Part shown: positions 34,201 through 42,200 of the stretch, piece after piece | How the letters are laid out: each line of letters starts with the position of its first letter | Numbering within the stretch: the first letter of the stretch is position 1 | Source: Tenrec ecaudatus | Taxonomy: Eukaryota > Chordata > Mammalia > Afrosoricida > Tenrecidae | Assembly: GCF_050624435.1 (NCBI RefSeq) | Contig: NC_134545.1 | Coordinates: 87,944,063 to 88,008,062 of the forward strand | Direction: 5' to 3' | DNA length: 64,000 nt | Position numbers and translations under genes: made by a program | The notes under the pieces: generated by a model | Told to the model about the DNA's origin: nothing | Seen by the model: only the letters and a program-made list of their open reading frames with translations | Database searches by the model: none

Positions 34201-37200
34201 AGAGGACTGAGAGATGGGGTGCCTGTGCCTGACGCTGAGCTTCGACTTCTAGTCTTTACCCTCTGCCCGCCCACGCCATGCCCTGCCCCTCGTGCATCCA
34301 GAGGTGCTGGGACATCGAGGTTCCTAGAAGGACCCCCCTGTGCTCCGGCTATGACTGCCCAGGTTCACATGTTGAAAAGTGGGCATTCTAGGTAGCCAGG
34401 CGGCGCCCCTGGTGAGGGGAGAGGGTGTAGCCTCACGGCTTCCACTACGTGAGGGAGCGTGGCAAGGAGGGGCTAGGCAGGTGGTCAGCTTGCTCCCCTG
34501 TTAGCAACAGGTGTTTGTAAGGCCCAGGCTTTGGGTTTGACCTGTTTGGTTTGGTCAGCCTCTCCCTGCTTCCGCACAGATGACTTGTCCTGCTCTTGAC
34601 CGGCAGGACTTCCGGAGCTGGTAGGGCTGGGTGCTGAAAGGTTACATCCTACTGACAGGTCCAGGGTCACGTTCTTACATACAAAGCATAGTCATGGGGG
34701 GGCGGTGTTGGCAGGGAAGTGGGAAAGGGGGGCTAGGAGTATATGCGTCAGCTGCTTTTACTCGCTTCAGAACAAACCCGGAGACCAAAAGCAAAATAGA
34801 GGACCCAGAGATTAACTCCATCGAGGACGTCAAGGAGGGGCAGCTCTTGAGGGGCTACGTGAAGGCCGTGGAGCCCAAGGGCGTGCTCTTCAGGTGAGTG
34901 AGCGGAGGCCGAGGGCCAGGCCCGGGTGGGGCCGCCAGGCTCTCCCAGGAGCATTCGAAGAAGGGAGGATTTGTCTATCAGTTGTTTTTTAAGCCCTAAG
35001 CTTTTGAAAACAAATTTAAAAGTGTTTCTTCCTGGGCTCTTTGACTAACGGACGGCATGTAATTGAGTGTTCAGTCACCACGCTCTGTGTCCTGGGCGCT
35101 CACGCGTCATGTTGGCAACCACCGGACCCGCCCGCCCGCCCAGCACCCATTCCTCCTCATTTCCCCTCGGCGTCTAGCTTCTCGCAGCCAGTGGAGCTAT
35201 GGTGTGGGGCATCTAAAAAGATCCTACAGTCACATCTTTGCGATTCGCCAGTTTTCCAGTGTCACGTGCCCTTTTTAGCCCCTGTTGAGTGTCAGAAAGT
35301 TAGGTCTGCCGTGATTCCTAGTCAGAACTGGGCCCCCCTGAAGGTGGAGTCTCCGGCCCTGGTCGGATCCTGCTTCTGTGTTGGTGACAACTGGGCCCTT
35401 GTCTGTTGCCTTTCAGTCTTGGCCCCTCGCTAGTGGGTTTGGCCCCGTACTCCCATGTCTCCCAGTACCGCCCGTCTAAGAAAGCCCTGTACAGCAGACA
35501 CCTCCTGCAAGGGAAACTGCTCACAGCCAAGGTCCTAAGGTAAGTGTGCTCTATCTCTCCCCCCATGACTCACACCTTCTCCGGAGCCCTCGTCCGAGCT
35601 CTGGGAGGTAAGCTTGGAGTAGAATGGCTTGGCTAGTGGTGAGTGCCGTGTTCAGATGGATGAGAACTCCTTGCTGAAGCCTCGGCCTCAGTCCCAGCCT
35701 CTCCCACAAGCAGGTGTGCAGCCTGTTGGGGCTGGAGGCCGGGGCATTTCAGCTGCCCCCTGCCTTCTACTACACCTGGGTAGATCATTCCCATGCGTCC
35801 TTAGGACTGAGAATTCCCAAAGCATGAGGGGCGGAGCCCAAAATGGCGGGCTGACAGAGGCGAGGGAAGGCCTGGGCTGCTTGGTTCATGTGCCCTTGGC
35901 CCTTCTGTTCAGTTCCGGGGATCCCCATAGCATAAAAGGGACTTCTCTATGTCAATATGCAAGTTGAAAAAGAACTCTTTGAAAGGGTATGACTCAGCAC
36001 ATCGAGTGCTGTGAGACTGTCACTGCTGTCTATCCCCCCAAGGGAGAGCCCGTCCTAGTATGCAGTCTGGGCCTCCCACCCCCTGTGTACTGGTTCTGGA
36101 GTTTCACTCCCTGTCCCCCCTCTGCCCCTATCACAGCCTGAACCACAAGAAGAACCTGGTGGCACTGTCCTTCCTCCCCAAAGACACTGGGAAGCCAGAC
36201 GTGCTTCCTGCCTCGGTAGAACTGCCGCTTCTGGAGCAGGAGGAGGGGACAGAGACAGAAGGGGCCGACCGGAAAACGACCGAGGAGAAGAAGACCCGGC
36301 GGAGGGAAGAGACGCAGCAGAAAGGACAGGTGCAGAGGAAGCGGCAGCCGCAAGTGAAGAAGTCGGGCAAGCGGGGCCGTGGGGAGGCCGAGAGCCAGCA
36401 GGTGGGTCCCTCAGAGGGCAGCCTCTTGGACCTCTTGGAGGGAGGTGGGGCCGGGAGTTGCTGAGGGGAGGGAGGAAGGGTGGGCATGGGCCTGGGGCTG
36501 CTGGGGCGGCTGAGCAAGGCTCCCACCTGTCCCTCAGGAGAGCGCCAACAAGAAGCCAAAGAGAGCCGCTCCGTCCGAGGAGGACGACAGTGGGGTGGAG
36601 GTGTATTACCGGGAAGGGGAAGACGAGGTGGAAGAGATGGCCCTGCCACGCCAGGTGAGGCTGCCTGCTGAGAACATGGTAATGGACAGGGGGGCGTCCT
36701 CTGGAAGCTCCTGGAGTGGGGGGCCTGACGTCGTTGATTCTAGAAGATGTTTTCTGGGTGCAGTTAAATTAGTGGGTTGAGGCCGATGAGGAGGAGGCTG
36801 CGTCTTTTTGACTCTGCTGGAAAGTAGGGCAGTAACTCTTGTGAAGGAGCCTAGTGGGTTAAGTGCTCAGCTGCTGCCTGAAAGGGCAGTGGTTTGAGCC
36901 CCCCAGTTGCCCCCTGGGAGGAAGGCCTGGCAGTCTGCTCCCACAAAGAGCCCAGCTTTGGGAACCCTCTGGACACGTCTCTGTGAACCTGAACCAACTG
37001 GACGGGACACTTGTGCTGAAATGATTGGGTGGGAAGGACTGACACCAGGGCAGGGCTTCCTGTACTTTAGATATTTGCAGACAGACAGCACGTCTCTTTG
37101 TCTAGCTCTGAATTTGTACATTTAAAGCTTGTGGCCTGAGTTCATCTATTTAGGGGCCATGGGTGGGTGGGACCCCATGCTCCTGTGGGTGGCAAGGGCC

Positions 37201-40200
37201 GGGCAGCAGGGGCCACGGGGCCCAGCGCTCCCTCACTTGTCTGTGATGTGTCCTTTGACCCTCCAGGAGAAGCCAGCCAGAGCGGTGGATGTGCCCCGGC
37301 TGCAGCTGTCATCAGGCTTCATGTGGGACGTGGGACTAGACTCTCTGACCCCGGCGCTGCCCCCTCGAGACAGCTCGGACAGCGAAGATGACGAGAAGCC
37401 GCCAGAAGCCACGGTGCTGTGATTCCCTGGGCTCTGTCCTCTCTGCGGGCTCCCCCGAGGCTGCATCCCCAGCCTCTACTGACACCCCCACCCCCAGCAT
37501 CCAGGGAGCAGACTCCTCACTTGCTCTCTGTCCTCCCCACCAGAAGAAAAGCAAGAAGGAGAGGGCGCTGGCAAAGCAGAAGGCCGAGAAAGAGCTGTCC
37601 CGCATCGAGGAGGCCCTGATGGACCCCGGGCGGCAGCCGGAGTCGGCAGACGACTTTGACCGCCTCGTGCTCAGCTCCCCCAGCAGCTCCATCCTGTGGC
37701 TGCAGTACATGGCCTTCCACCTGCAGGCCACGGAGATCGAGAAGGCCCGGGCCGTGGCCGAGCGGGCCCTCAAGACCATCTCCTTCAGGTCTGGGCCTCT
37801 CTCCCCTCCCCTCCGTAGGTGCAGGGTGACAGCAGTGTGGCGGCTGTCCCCTGGGGCCCCTGGCTTCTCAGGCTCTCTCTCAGAGCTGTGGCCATCTGTG
37901 AACCAGAGCTGGTGCTCATTTATATTTCACCATCCTCCGCTCGGGGATAGGCAAGGGTAGCGTTTCCAGGAGTCCCCACACCTGACTGAGGCATCTCGAT
38001 TGGGGCAGAAGCAGACCAGGGAAACCTGTCTTCACGTGCCTCTGTGAGCATGCCGGTCATAAAGCCCTTCCTGTTGGTCTGCTGGAGGGGCACGGCGGCT
38101 CCTGGGCCTTTTGGTGCGGGGAGACGATCCTACCCACGCTCCTGCCCCTCACAGCCTGGGCCCTGGGCCAGCGTGAGATTTGGTGGGGTTCCCTCTTAGA
38201 AACGGAGGCAGGAACCAGGGAGTCTGGAGGTGAGGGGACCAGATCTGTCCTGGCCTGCACGTGGAGGGCGGGGACCCTGGGACCACACAAGGGACCAGAC
38301 AGGAGGACTCGTCTCCCTCGACATCCTTGGCTGGGAGTGGGGCCTCACGTGCTCGGTGCTCTTCCCCCAGGGAGGAGCAGGAGAAGCTGAATGTGTGGGT
38401 GGCACTGCTGAACCTGGAGAACATGTACGGCTCACAGGAGTCGCTGACCAAGGTCTTTGAGCGGGCCGTGCAGTACAACGAGCCTCTCAAGGTCTACCTG
38501 CACCTGGCCGACATCTACACCAAGTCAGACAAGTCCCAGGTTCGTGTGGGGTGAGGGTGGCCGCTGGGCATCACAGCGCAGCGACTCCAGGAAGGTCGAC
38601 CAGACCTCAGGATTGCTGGGGGTGTCTGGGCCCAGCTTCCTTTCTCCACCAAGCAGAAGTGGTTGGCTTCCTTCCCTCAGACCCCTTTAGGAAGGTGCGG
38701 TGAAGGCCAGGGATGTAGCCCCAGAAGGGAAGGGCCAGTGGGTCCTTGGGATTGGAGTCTTATGAACAGAGGATGACATTGAGTGCCACCCACTGTCCCC
38801 CACCCCCGTGTGTCTGTCTGTCTGTCTGTCTCTCTCTCTCACACACACACACACACACGTCATTGACTGGCACGGGACTGCTGGGGAGGCCCCACATGGT
38901 CGCATGGCTCCTCCTGTACTCGCCCCCACACCATGTATCTAGACCCGTCCCCAGGCCTCAGGCTGCTGCACTGCTCCTCAGCTGACCTGCCTTTTTCGCA
39001 GGAAGCCGGCGAGCTCTACAGCCGCATGCTGAAGCGTTTCCGCCTGGAGAAGGCTGTGTGGATCAAGTACGGCTCCTTCCTCCTGCGGACGGGCCAGGCG
39101 GGCTCCAGTCACCGCGTGCTGCAGCGGGCCCTGGAGTGCCTGCCTCAGAAGGAGCGTAAGTGCTGGTGCCCGCCAGCCGCCTGGGTCCCGGGGAGCAGCT
39201 GTTCTTAGCTCTGGGAATGGGGACTGGGTGGTGGCACAGTTATGTCTGCGGGTGTAAGGCGGCGTGCTCCATTTCAGAGGATAGAGGTGCACAGGAGGGA
39301 GGGACCACCCTGCCTTCTTCAGGGCCCAGTGGGTAGGATGTCTGGTGGGAGTCTTAGGTCCATGACCATCTGTGTACTCTCCCTTGGCCCTAAGTCCACC
39401 ACCACAGTCCTGTCCCGCCTTTGTTCCACCAAGAGCAGGGAGTCTGACGCACCCTTTCCCTGCAGCCCTCTGTGTGTGTGGGGGGAGGGGGGGCTGTCTG
39501 CCCGTGACTCGAGTGTCTGAGCCGCCCTCTCCCCACAGACGTGGATGTGATCACCAAGTTTGCCCAGCTTGAATTCCAGCTGGGGGATGCGGAGCGGGCC
39601 AAGGCCATTTTCGAGAACACGCTGAGCACCTACCCCAAGCGCACGGATGTGTGGTCCGTGTACATCGACATGACCATCAAGCACGGCAGCCAGAAGGAAG
39701 TGCGGTGAGCAGGGAGGACAGCAGGCCGAGCCCGTGCGGGGAGGAGGGCGCCGGCCAGAGCAGCGCCCAGGAGCTCTGCTGCTCCTGCTCGTCTAGGAAA
39801 ATAGCTTGTGGGCCTGTGGCGGTCATTCTGCCGGCCTCCAGGCCGCCTGCAGCCTGGATTGTGTCTGGAGCCATGGGCGGGAAGGAGCTGGGCCCCTGGA
39901 CACTTGAGCTTCTTCATAATTAGCACTGTGCCTGGCTCCTCTCTCCAGGAGCCTCCCACCCAGCATCTCACATCGTCCCCTGGGTCTCACAAGGCCAGGT
40001 CTCTCAAGGCTGTGGCCTTAGATGGAGGTCCTGGGGGGCCCGGGAGGGCTTAAAGCAGCCCCATCCTGTTGTGTGTGCTCTGTGCTGAGTTACTGTGTGA
40101 CTGGAGACACCTCGAGATCATCGGTCTGCTCATCTGGGAAACAAGGGAGGTGTTTACCTCTTTCTTCCCCAGGGCATCTCGGGAGCCCACACTAGTCCAG

Positions 40201-40501
40201 AAAAGAAAGAGAATGGGCATGCTGGGTGCTGAAGGGCCCTGGATTCAGAGCCGAGTCCAGGATTGGGTGCTAGGCTGGGGTCTGTGGCCTGTGACCGGGA
40301 CACTCATGCTGGCCTGCTTTTCTTCACAGGGACATCTTTGAGCGGGTCATTCACCTGAGCATGGCCCCCAAGCGAATGAAGTTCTTCTTCAAGCGCTACC
40401 TGGACTATGAGAAGCAGCATGGCACGGAGAAGGACGTGCAGGCCGTGAAGGCCAAGGCCCTGGAGTATGTGGAGGCCAAGAGCTCGGTGCTGGAGGACTA
40501 G
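6846..40501 (+). CDS. PDCD11: PDCD11 / RRP5 homologue, pre-rRNA processing factor (35 coding exons, spliced)
   Basis: This is the vertebrate orthologue of yeast Rrp5, a nucleolar scaffold of the early pre-ribosome (SSU processome) needed for cleavages that yield 18S rRNA and for ITS1 processing toward 5.8S/25-28S rRNA; human PDCD11 is also called NFBP. The 35 coding exons sum to 5,568 bases, giving 1,855 residues plus stop against 1,871 in human. Every junction keeps phase and there is no internal stop. The ATG at 6846 starts [12 protein letters not shown], matching human [12 protein letters not shown]. The layout is a lysine-rich segment (residues 33-70), fourteen S1-like repeats (about 80-1390), a charged low-complexity linker (about 1400-1555) and a HAT/TPR-like domain (1555-1855) ending SSVLED. 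Exon coordinates are in the grouped entries that follow. It is convergent with CALHM2 and shares a promoter with ATP5MK. Confidence 0.97.
6950..7005 (+). repeat. AfroSINE 3' fragment next to the exon 2 donor
   Basis: Contains gaatcaactcgatggcagt followed by a gttgggtttgggttgg tail, the typical AfroSINE 3' end. It begins only about 8 bases after the PDCD11 exon 2 donor (GT at 6942-6943). No head or body of the SINE is visible between it and the exon. Confidence 0.6.
7050..7630. repeat. Unclassified interspersed repeat
   Basis: Opens with ttgttagacagggttagaga and acaaaaccagg, then a TA-rich stretch and a CA-rich body. The opening is shared with the sequence that starts at 63953, so it is a repeated family. 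I cannot name the class; the boundaries are approximate. Confidence 0.4.
7631..8404. other. PDCD11 intron 2, rest: nothing recognised
   Basis: Unique-looking intron sequence with a G-rich run near 8270-8287 and a normal pyrimidine tract before exon 3. I see no RNA gene or conserved open frame. Confidence 0.5.
9205..9535 (+). repeat. Two adjacent AfroSINE copies
   Basis: The first (about 9205-9370) has gctcagtagttagcacttgg, tggcagtctgcttgtgtaaa and gtcgtataggggtgactcg with a ggtttgg tail. The second (about 9375-9535) has gctagcagttaagggctcag, aagaggctggcaacttg and cgtaaagagagcgacc. Both are plus strand and diverged. Confidence 0.7.
9536..10819. other. PDCD11 intron 4, right part: nothing recognised
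   Basis: A purine-rich intron stretch without a repeat I can name. I looked for box C/D or H/ACA snoRNA signals, since ribosome-biogenesis genes often host them, and saw no convincing pair of boxes. Confidence 0.4.
11540..11734 (+). mobile_element. SPIN-type hAT non-autonomous DNA transposon
   Basis: Begins cagtggttctcaacctgtgg and ends aggttgagaaccactg, 195 bases. The internal blocks gtcgaacgaccctttcacag and atgaagtagctatgaaaata match the other two copies. Target duplications ccttgtga and ctttgtga (7 of 8) flank it. It looks younger than the copy at 3659. Confidence 0.92.
12324..12623 (-). repeat. LINE-like 3' end, 300 bases, with target-site duplication
   Basis: Minus-strand copy ending at the gttatatgtagatccttata block, flanked by exact 11-base duplications (ccctgcttttg at 12313-12323 and 12624-12634). 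It lies about 50 bases upstream of PDCD11 exon 6. Confidence 0.82.
13717..13752 (+). repeat. G-rich low-complexity tract
   Basis: Runs of three to six G (gggggtggggatgggggtta, then ggggtggggggcc), which could form a G-quadruplex in the sense strand of PDCD11 intron 7. Confidence 0.5.
13753..13832. mobile_element. Possible short palindromic DNA element
   Basis: It holds tttaaaaagttcatagaaac, an aagacactggactatttcca core and tttgaagtccactcatat, resembling a small palindromic repeat common in several mammals. The right arm is degraded here, and the family is not certain. Confidence 0.35.
14220..16100 (-). repeat. LINE-like 3' region, long copy (about 1.9 kb)
   Basis: The longest minus-strand copy with the one at 56355. 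In plus order it shows the T-rich tail complement, the CT-rich block, one copy of the 240-base unit (about 14838-15090), an ATAAA-rich part, an A-rich tract near 15550-15590, then a GC-richer part ending near ccctcagacctct. No protein frame is visible. Its left end in sense orientation nearly coincides with that of the other long copy. Confidence 0.8.
16253..16288 (+). repeat. (TG)n microsatellite
   Basis: An uninterrupted TG dinucleotide run of roughly 17 units in PDCD11 intron 7. Confidence 0.95.
16695..16850 (-). repeat. Old LINE-like 3' end fragment
   Basis: A more diverged relative of the abundant family: attaatcattttattgggag, then a caacactccataattcaat-like block and tgagctctttgctatcagct. 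Confidence 0.6.
16880..17225 (-). repeat. Ancient L1 3'-region remnant
   Basis: Shows the old mammalian L1 pattern on the complementary strand: ggaggaactgcccaagtgtt, tttccctgatgactggtgac, gttgagtgtccttgtgttta, tttttaattgggttatttgc and gagtcctttatgtatttg. It is heavily diverged, consistent with an insertion that predates placental radiation. Confidence 0.7.
18300..18440. mobile_element. Possible hAT-type DNA transposon fragment
   Basis: Contains ggggggctgaaaaagc near the start and a tcagtttgggaatgtctgct end, resembling the ends of old hAT-Charlie elements. No target duplication found; low confidence. Confidence 0.3.
18590..18770 (+). mobile_element. hAT-Charlie-type MER element, fragment
   Basis: Matches a common eutherian MER repeat in order: gaattggaaaatttgtcaag, then a ccaggtagtacttattttaa block, gtggaccatagggcc, and acataagtgaatgggcttgg. 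I recall this pattern from the MER58/MER3-like group, but the subfamily is uncertain. Confidence 0.5.
19730..19895 (+). repeat. AfroSINE
   Basis: Tail block gatgagtcagcattgactcg then atggcagtg, with the body tcggaaactcagaggggcag and a tRNA-like head (gggctgctaaccccaagg). Confidence 0.75.
20475..20600 (+). repeat. MIR fragment
   Basis: ctgtgccaactgttgtgctg, gcatgcattgtctcctttaa and tctttcaaacatcgctct follow the MIR core and tail order. Confidence 0.55.
20601..21136. other. PDCD11 intron 12, middle: nothing recognised
   Basis: Unique-looking intron between a MIR fragment and a SPIN element. Confidence 0.4.
21137..21329 (-). mobile_element. SPIN-type hAT non-autonomous DNA transposon
   Basis: Third copy, opposite orientation: it reads cagtggttcgtaacc... 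and ends cacaggttgagaaccgctg, with the complement of the gaccctttcacagggg block inside. The 8-base flanks match at 6 of 8 positions (gtgtagag / ctgttgag). It ends less than 90 bases before PDCD11 exon 13. Confidence 0.88.
22989..24040 (+). other. PDCD11: U12-type (minor spliceosome) intron of PDCD11, intron 15
   Basis: The 5' splice site is gtatccttc, matching the U12-type consensus (RTATCCTT). The 3' end has an exact branch-site consensus ttccttaac at 24019-24027, with the intron ending ccaccag at 24040, about 14 bases past the branch A. There is no pyrimidine tract before the AG. Phase and protein both require this junction: GRV from exon 15 joins LVCRKPAL, matching human. It is a GT-AG subtype. 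Confidence 0.9.
23705..23890 (+). repeat. AfroSINE inside the U12-type intron
   Basis: The tRNA-like head (gtggcaatgcacacagctgt, ctaaaggtttgagccc) and a body with attctgcttctgtaaaacgt are visible. Confidence 0.65.
24613..25287. other. PDCD11 intron 17: nothing recognised
   Basis: No repeat, RNA gene or second open frame that I can support in this 0.7-kb stretch. Confidence 0.4.
25916..27178. other. PDCD11 intron 19: mostly unassigned
   Basis: A 1.26-kb intron. A short diverged SINE-like piece may lie near 26790-26880; otherwise nothing is named. A GA-rich run occurs at 26660-26680. Confidence 0.35.
28720..28930 (-). repeat. AfroSINE, minus strand
   Basis: Complement of the family order: ctgccctcgagtcaatggtg, agtgaccctgtaggacaggg, catctttctcccgcggagcg, then taaccaccatgccaccaggg. 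It is one of the better preserved copies. Confidence 0.85.
29618..30943. other. PDCD11 intron 22
   Basis: Mostly unassigned 1.3-kb intron. It contains a G-rich segment (30720-30745) leading into a GT microsatellite (30748-30780) and a G run at 30852-30861. Confidence 0.4.
30748..30780 (+). repeat. (GT)n microsatellite
   Basis: Alternating GT run of about 15 units preceded by G-rich sequence. Confidence 0.95.
32003..32195 (-). repeat. AfroSINE, minus strand
   Basis: ttctgaccctaaggtgaccc, ctgctcctgtgggtttctga, then ctggtgggtttgaactgctg and ggttagccgcccaactcc give the complement of the family order. Confidence 0.75.
32330..33100 (-). repeat. LINE-like 3' region, 0.77 kb
   Basis: Minus-strand, 5'-truncated copy extending from the tail complement (ttaaaaaaccattttattgg) through the family's CT-rich block to a gctagatggccgcttgttta block. 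It is older than the copies with exact duplications; no target duplication was found. Confidence 0.78.
33101..34099. other. PDCD11 intron 25, right part
   Basis: Mostly unassigned. A MIR-like piece lies near 33890-34010 (acacggaggtgtagagaaga, ctcaggaggttctcagcaga). Confidence 0.35.
36137..37413 (+). other. PDCD11: PDCD11 exons 29-31: charged linker
   Basis: Exons: 29 at 36137-36401, 30 at 36538-36654, 31 at 37267-37413. Exon 29 starts with the conserved [14 protein letters not shown] end of repeat 14, then runs into alternating Glu/Lys/Arg sequence that is much less conserved and accounts for part of the 16-residue length difference from human. Exon 30 holds [17 protein letters not shown], exon 31 [20 protein letters not shown] and an acidic Ser-rich stretch. 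The exon 31 donor is weak (acg then gtgctg). Confidence 0.9.
36850..37035 (+). repeat. AfroSINE, diverged
   Basis: Head cctagtgggttaagtgctca, gggcagtggtttgagcc and the body tggcagtctgctcccacaaa are recognisable between PDCD11 exons 30 and 31. Confidence 0.65.
37544..40501 (+). other. PDCD11: PDCD11 exons 32-36: C-terminal HAT-repeat domain
   Basis: Exons: 32 at 37544-37788, 33 at 38371-38539, 34 at 39002-39155, 35 at 39539-39704, 36 at 40330-40501 (stop TAG 40499-40501). This is the most conserved part, nearly identical to human. It has half-a-TPR (HAT) helical repeats with the usual Trp/Tyr/Pro spacing, such as [40 protein letters not shown] and [15 protein letters not shown]. In yeast Rrp5 the matching half carries the contacts needed for 18S rRNA processing. 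Confidence 0.95.
38808..38858 (+). repeat. Compound microsatellite (TCTG)n(TC)n(CA)n
   Basis: tctgtctgtctgtctgtc, then a tctctctctc run, then a CA run, in PDCD11 intron 33. Confidence 0.95.
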
Positions 40502-40690
40502 CCAGGGGCCCGAGGGACGCTGCCAGAAGCTGTCCAGCCCTGCCTGGGCAGGGGACAAACTGTTTCCTGAGCCTGTATTTAAGTGCTGCTTTTTTTGGGG
40601 GGGGGGCACTCTTGAGTCATCCTGTCAGGGTGTAAAAAGGGTGCGGGGTTTCTTTTACTTTTTCTTGAATACCAGTTTATTGCACCTTTC
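40502..40690 (+). other. PDCD11: PDCD11 3' UTR (end uncertain)
   Basis: Sequence after the stop contains a G-run (40600-40607) and a T-rich stretch near 40650-40665. I see no AATAAA or ATTAAA on the plus strand in the next several hundred bases, so the poly(A) site is not fixed. An AATAAA lies on the minus strand at 40681-40676. Confidence 0.4.
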
Positions 40691-41710
40691 CCTTTGAGGC
40701 TGCTCAGTGGCTGCCGGCAGACGGGCTCCAGGAGTCCAGGGTCAGGCCTGTTCTCTTGCCCTCCACTCATACCCACATCTCTCCGTGGAGCCTCGGCTAG
40801 GCTAGTACCATGAGCCCTTTTGTGGGGGGGCTGGGGCAGGGTAGATGGGGTGCCCAAGGGGCTGAGAAGCCCCACCCGATGGCTCAGCCCAGGCCCACCT
40901 TGGCCACATGACGTAGCTTTTCCAGTAAATTCACCAAGACGGTGTCTTCCTTTGTTAAAATCACTCCCGTATGGTTACTGTGTGGATGCGATGGGAAGCT
41001 ATCTATTAAGGGCCGACACAGCTCGGTGGGGTGGGGGTGGGGGCTCTGCTACACAGCAGCGGACCCTTCCTTGGCTGTGGGGCTTCGAGGGGGGAGTCGC
41101 ACCGTTTCTTTGTGCCTCTTCACAGCCCCTGTGGGGGAGGGGTGTCGGGCAGAACAGATGGCAGGGCTTCATGCTTGAACCCCGAATCTGTGAGCACCAG
41201 AAGACATGACGGGGCCCCGCAGCACTCAGACCTCTCTGCAACCCGCTGTCCCCTTCAACAGTGTAATACTCCTCTCCCCTCCGAAGTCCTCAGCGCCTAA
41301 CAGAGCCCCAGCTCGGCCAGGAAGCCGCTGTTGGCTTGGGCGCCAGGGAACTGAACACTTAACTCTGGCGCCATCTGAAGCGTCCCAAGAGCTGGAGAGC
41401 TTTTCCATGAGAAGCGGCCGAGTCGTGTGCCATGAAGTGAGACAGGAATATGGGGTGCGTTGGGGGTGTGAGGGTGGAGGTGAGCAGCCCAGGACTGGGA
41501 GGAGGAGGAGGAGCAGGCCTGCCTCTGGGACATCAGCCCCCAGTCACCAGCTTTGGTTCTGTTTAGTGAGTGGGGGATCTGCCAGACTCTGGGCATCTCA
41601 AGGTGACTTCACTCAGAGAAAGGCCAACTCCCTAGCAATTCAGAACACCAAGTCCCAGCGCAGGTGTGGGAGCACCTGATTCCTCCACCCTTCCCGCCAC
41701 TCGAGATGTG
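40691..41710. other. Intergenic gap between convergent PDCD11 and CALHM2
   Basis: GC-moderate sequence with no supported gene. It includes a GT/GGT-rich stretch near 41028-41045 and a GGA-rich run near 41497-41515. If CALHM2 used the more distal minus-strand AATAAA at 40681, most of this would be its 3' UTR. Confidence 0.4.
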
Positions 41711-41728
41711 CAGACACCAAGCTAGTGG

Positions 41729-41734
41729 TTTATT
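41729..41734 (-). terminator. CALHM2: CALHM2 polyadenylation signal
   Basis: AATAAA on the minus strand (tttatt on the plus strand), about 470 bases after the CALHM2 stop. This places the probable transcript end near 41710. Confidence 0.65.
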
Positions 41735-42200
41735 CTGAGAAAAGCTTTATAAAAAGTTAGTATATAAAAGAAGGCCAGTGGCATACGTTGTTACTGGAGG
41801 GCGGCTTCCCAGCTGTGCACCTGAGTCACTTCCATCTGCAGTTAGACACAAGTTAACCACACAAGGAGCCTGTTGGTGTCAGTCAGCATCACCCGGCTAT
41901 GCTGGCTGCGGCCTCAGCCTTGCAGTTCCACCAGGAAAAGAAGAGCCCATGAATTCAGGCCCAATCCTGGGAAAGCATCCCCCCTCCCACTCCCCGCCTT
42001 ACCAAAGCTGTGGGCCAGTGGCAGCAAGAGCGGAGGTTACTTCTGGTCCCAGCACCTTGCCGTCAGCTGACCATACAGTCACTAGGTCTCTCCTGGAGCC
42101 TGTTCCCAGGGGAGTTAGGGCTTCTAATAAGATCCCATCCTGATGTTGAGTGGGCACTGGGGTCCATTTGGGGCCAAGTCGAGTCTTGGGAGCAGGAACC

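Larger units (their letters stand above)
28508..35539 (+). other. PDCD11: PDCD11 exons 21-28: S1 repeats 12-14
   Basis: Exons: 21 at 28508-28570, 22 at 29512-29617, 23 at 30944-31033, 24 at 31236-31338, 25 at 31646-31823, 26 at 34100-34156, 27 at 34771-34893, 28 at 35417-35539. Exon 21 gives [20 protein letters not shown], matching human (one Tyr/Phe and one Val/Ile change). Repeats: 12 in exons 22-23 ([11 protein letters not shown]), 13 in exon 25 ([16 protein letters not shown]), 14 in exons 27-28 ([16 protein letters not shown]). Two very small exons (21 and 26, 63 and 57 bases) are supported by conserved phase and protein identity. Confidence 0.92.

Noticed and set aside
36131-36649. Minus-strand frame of 172 codons
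   Set aside because: Antisense to PDCD11 exons 29-30, crossing an intron; no independent support.
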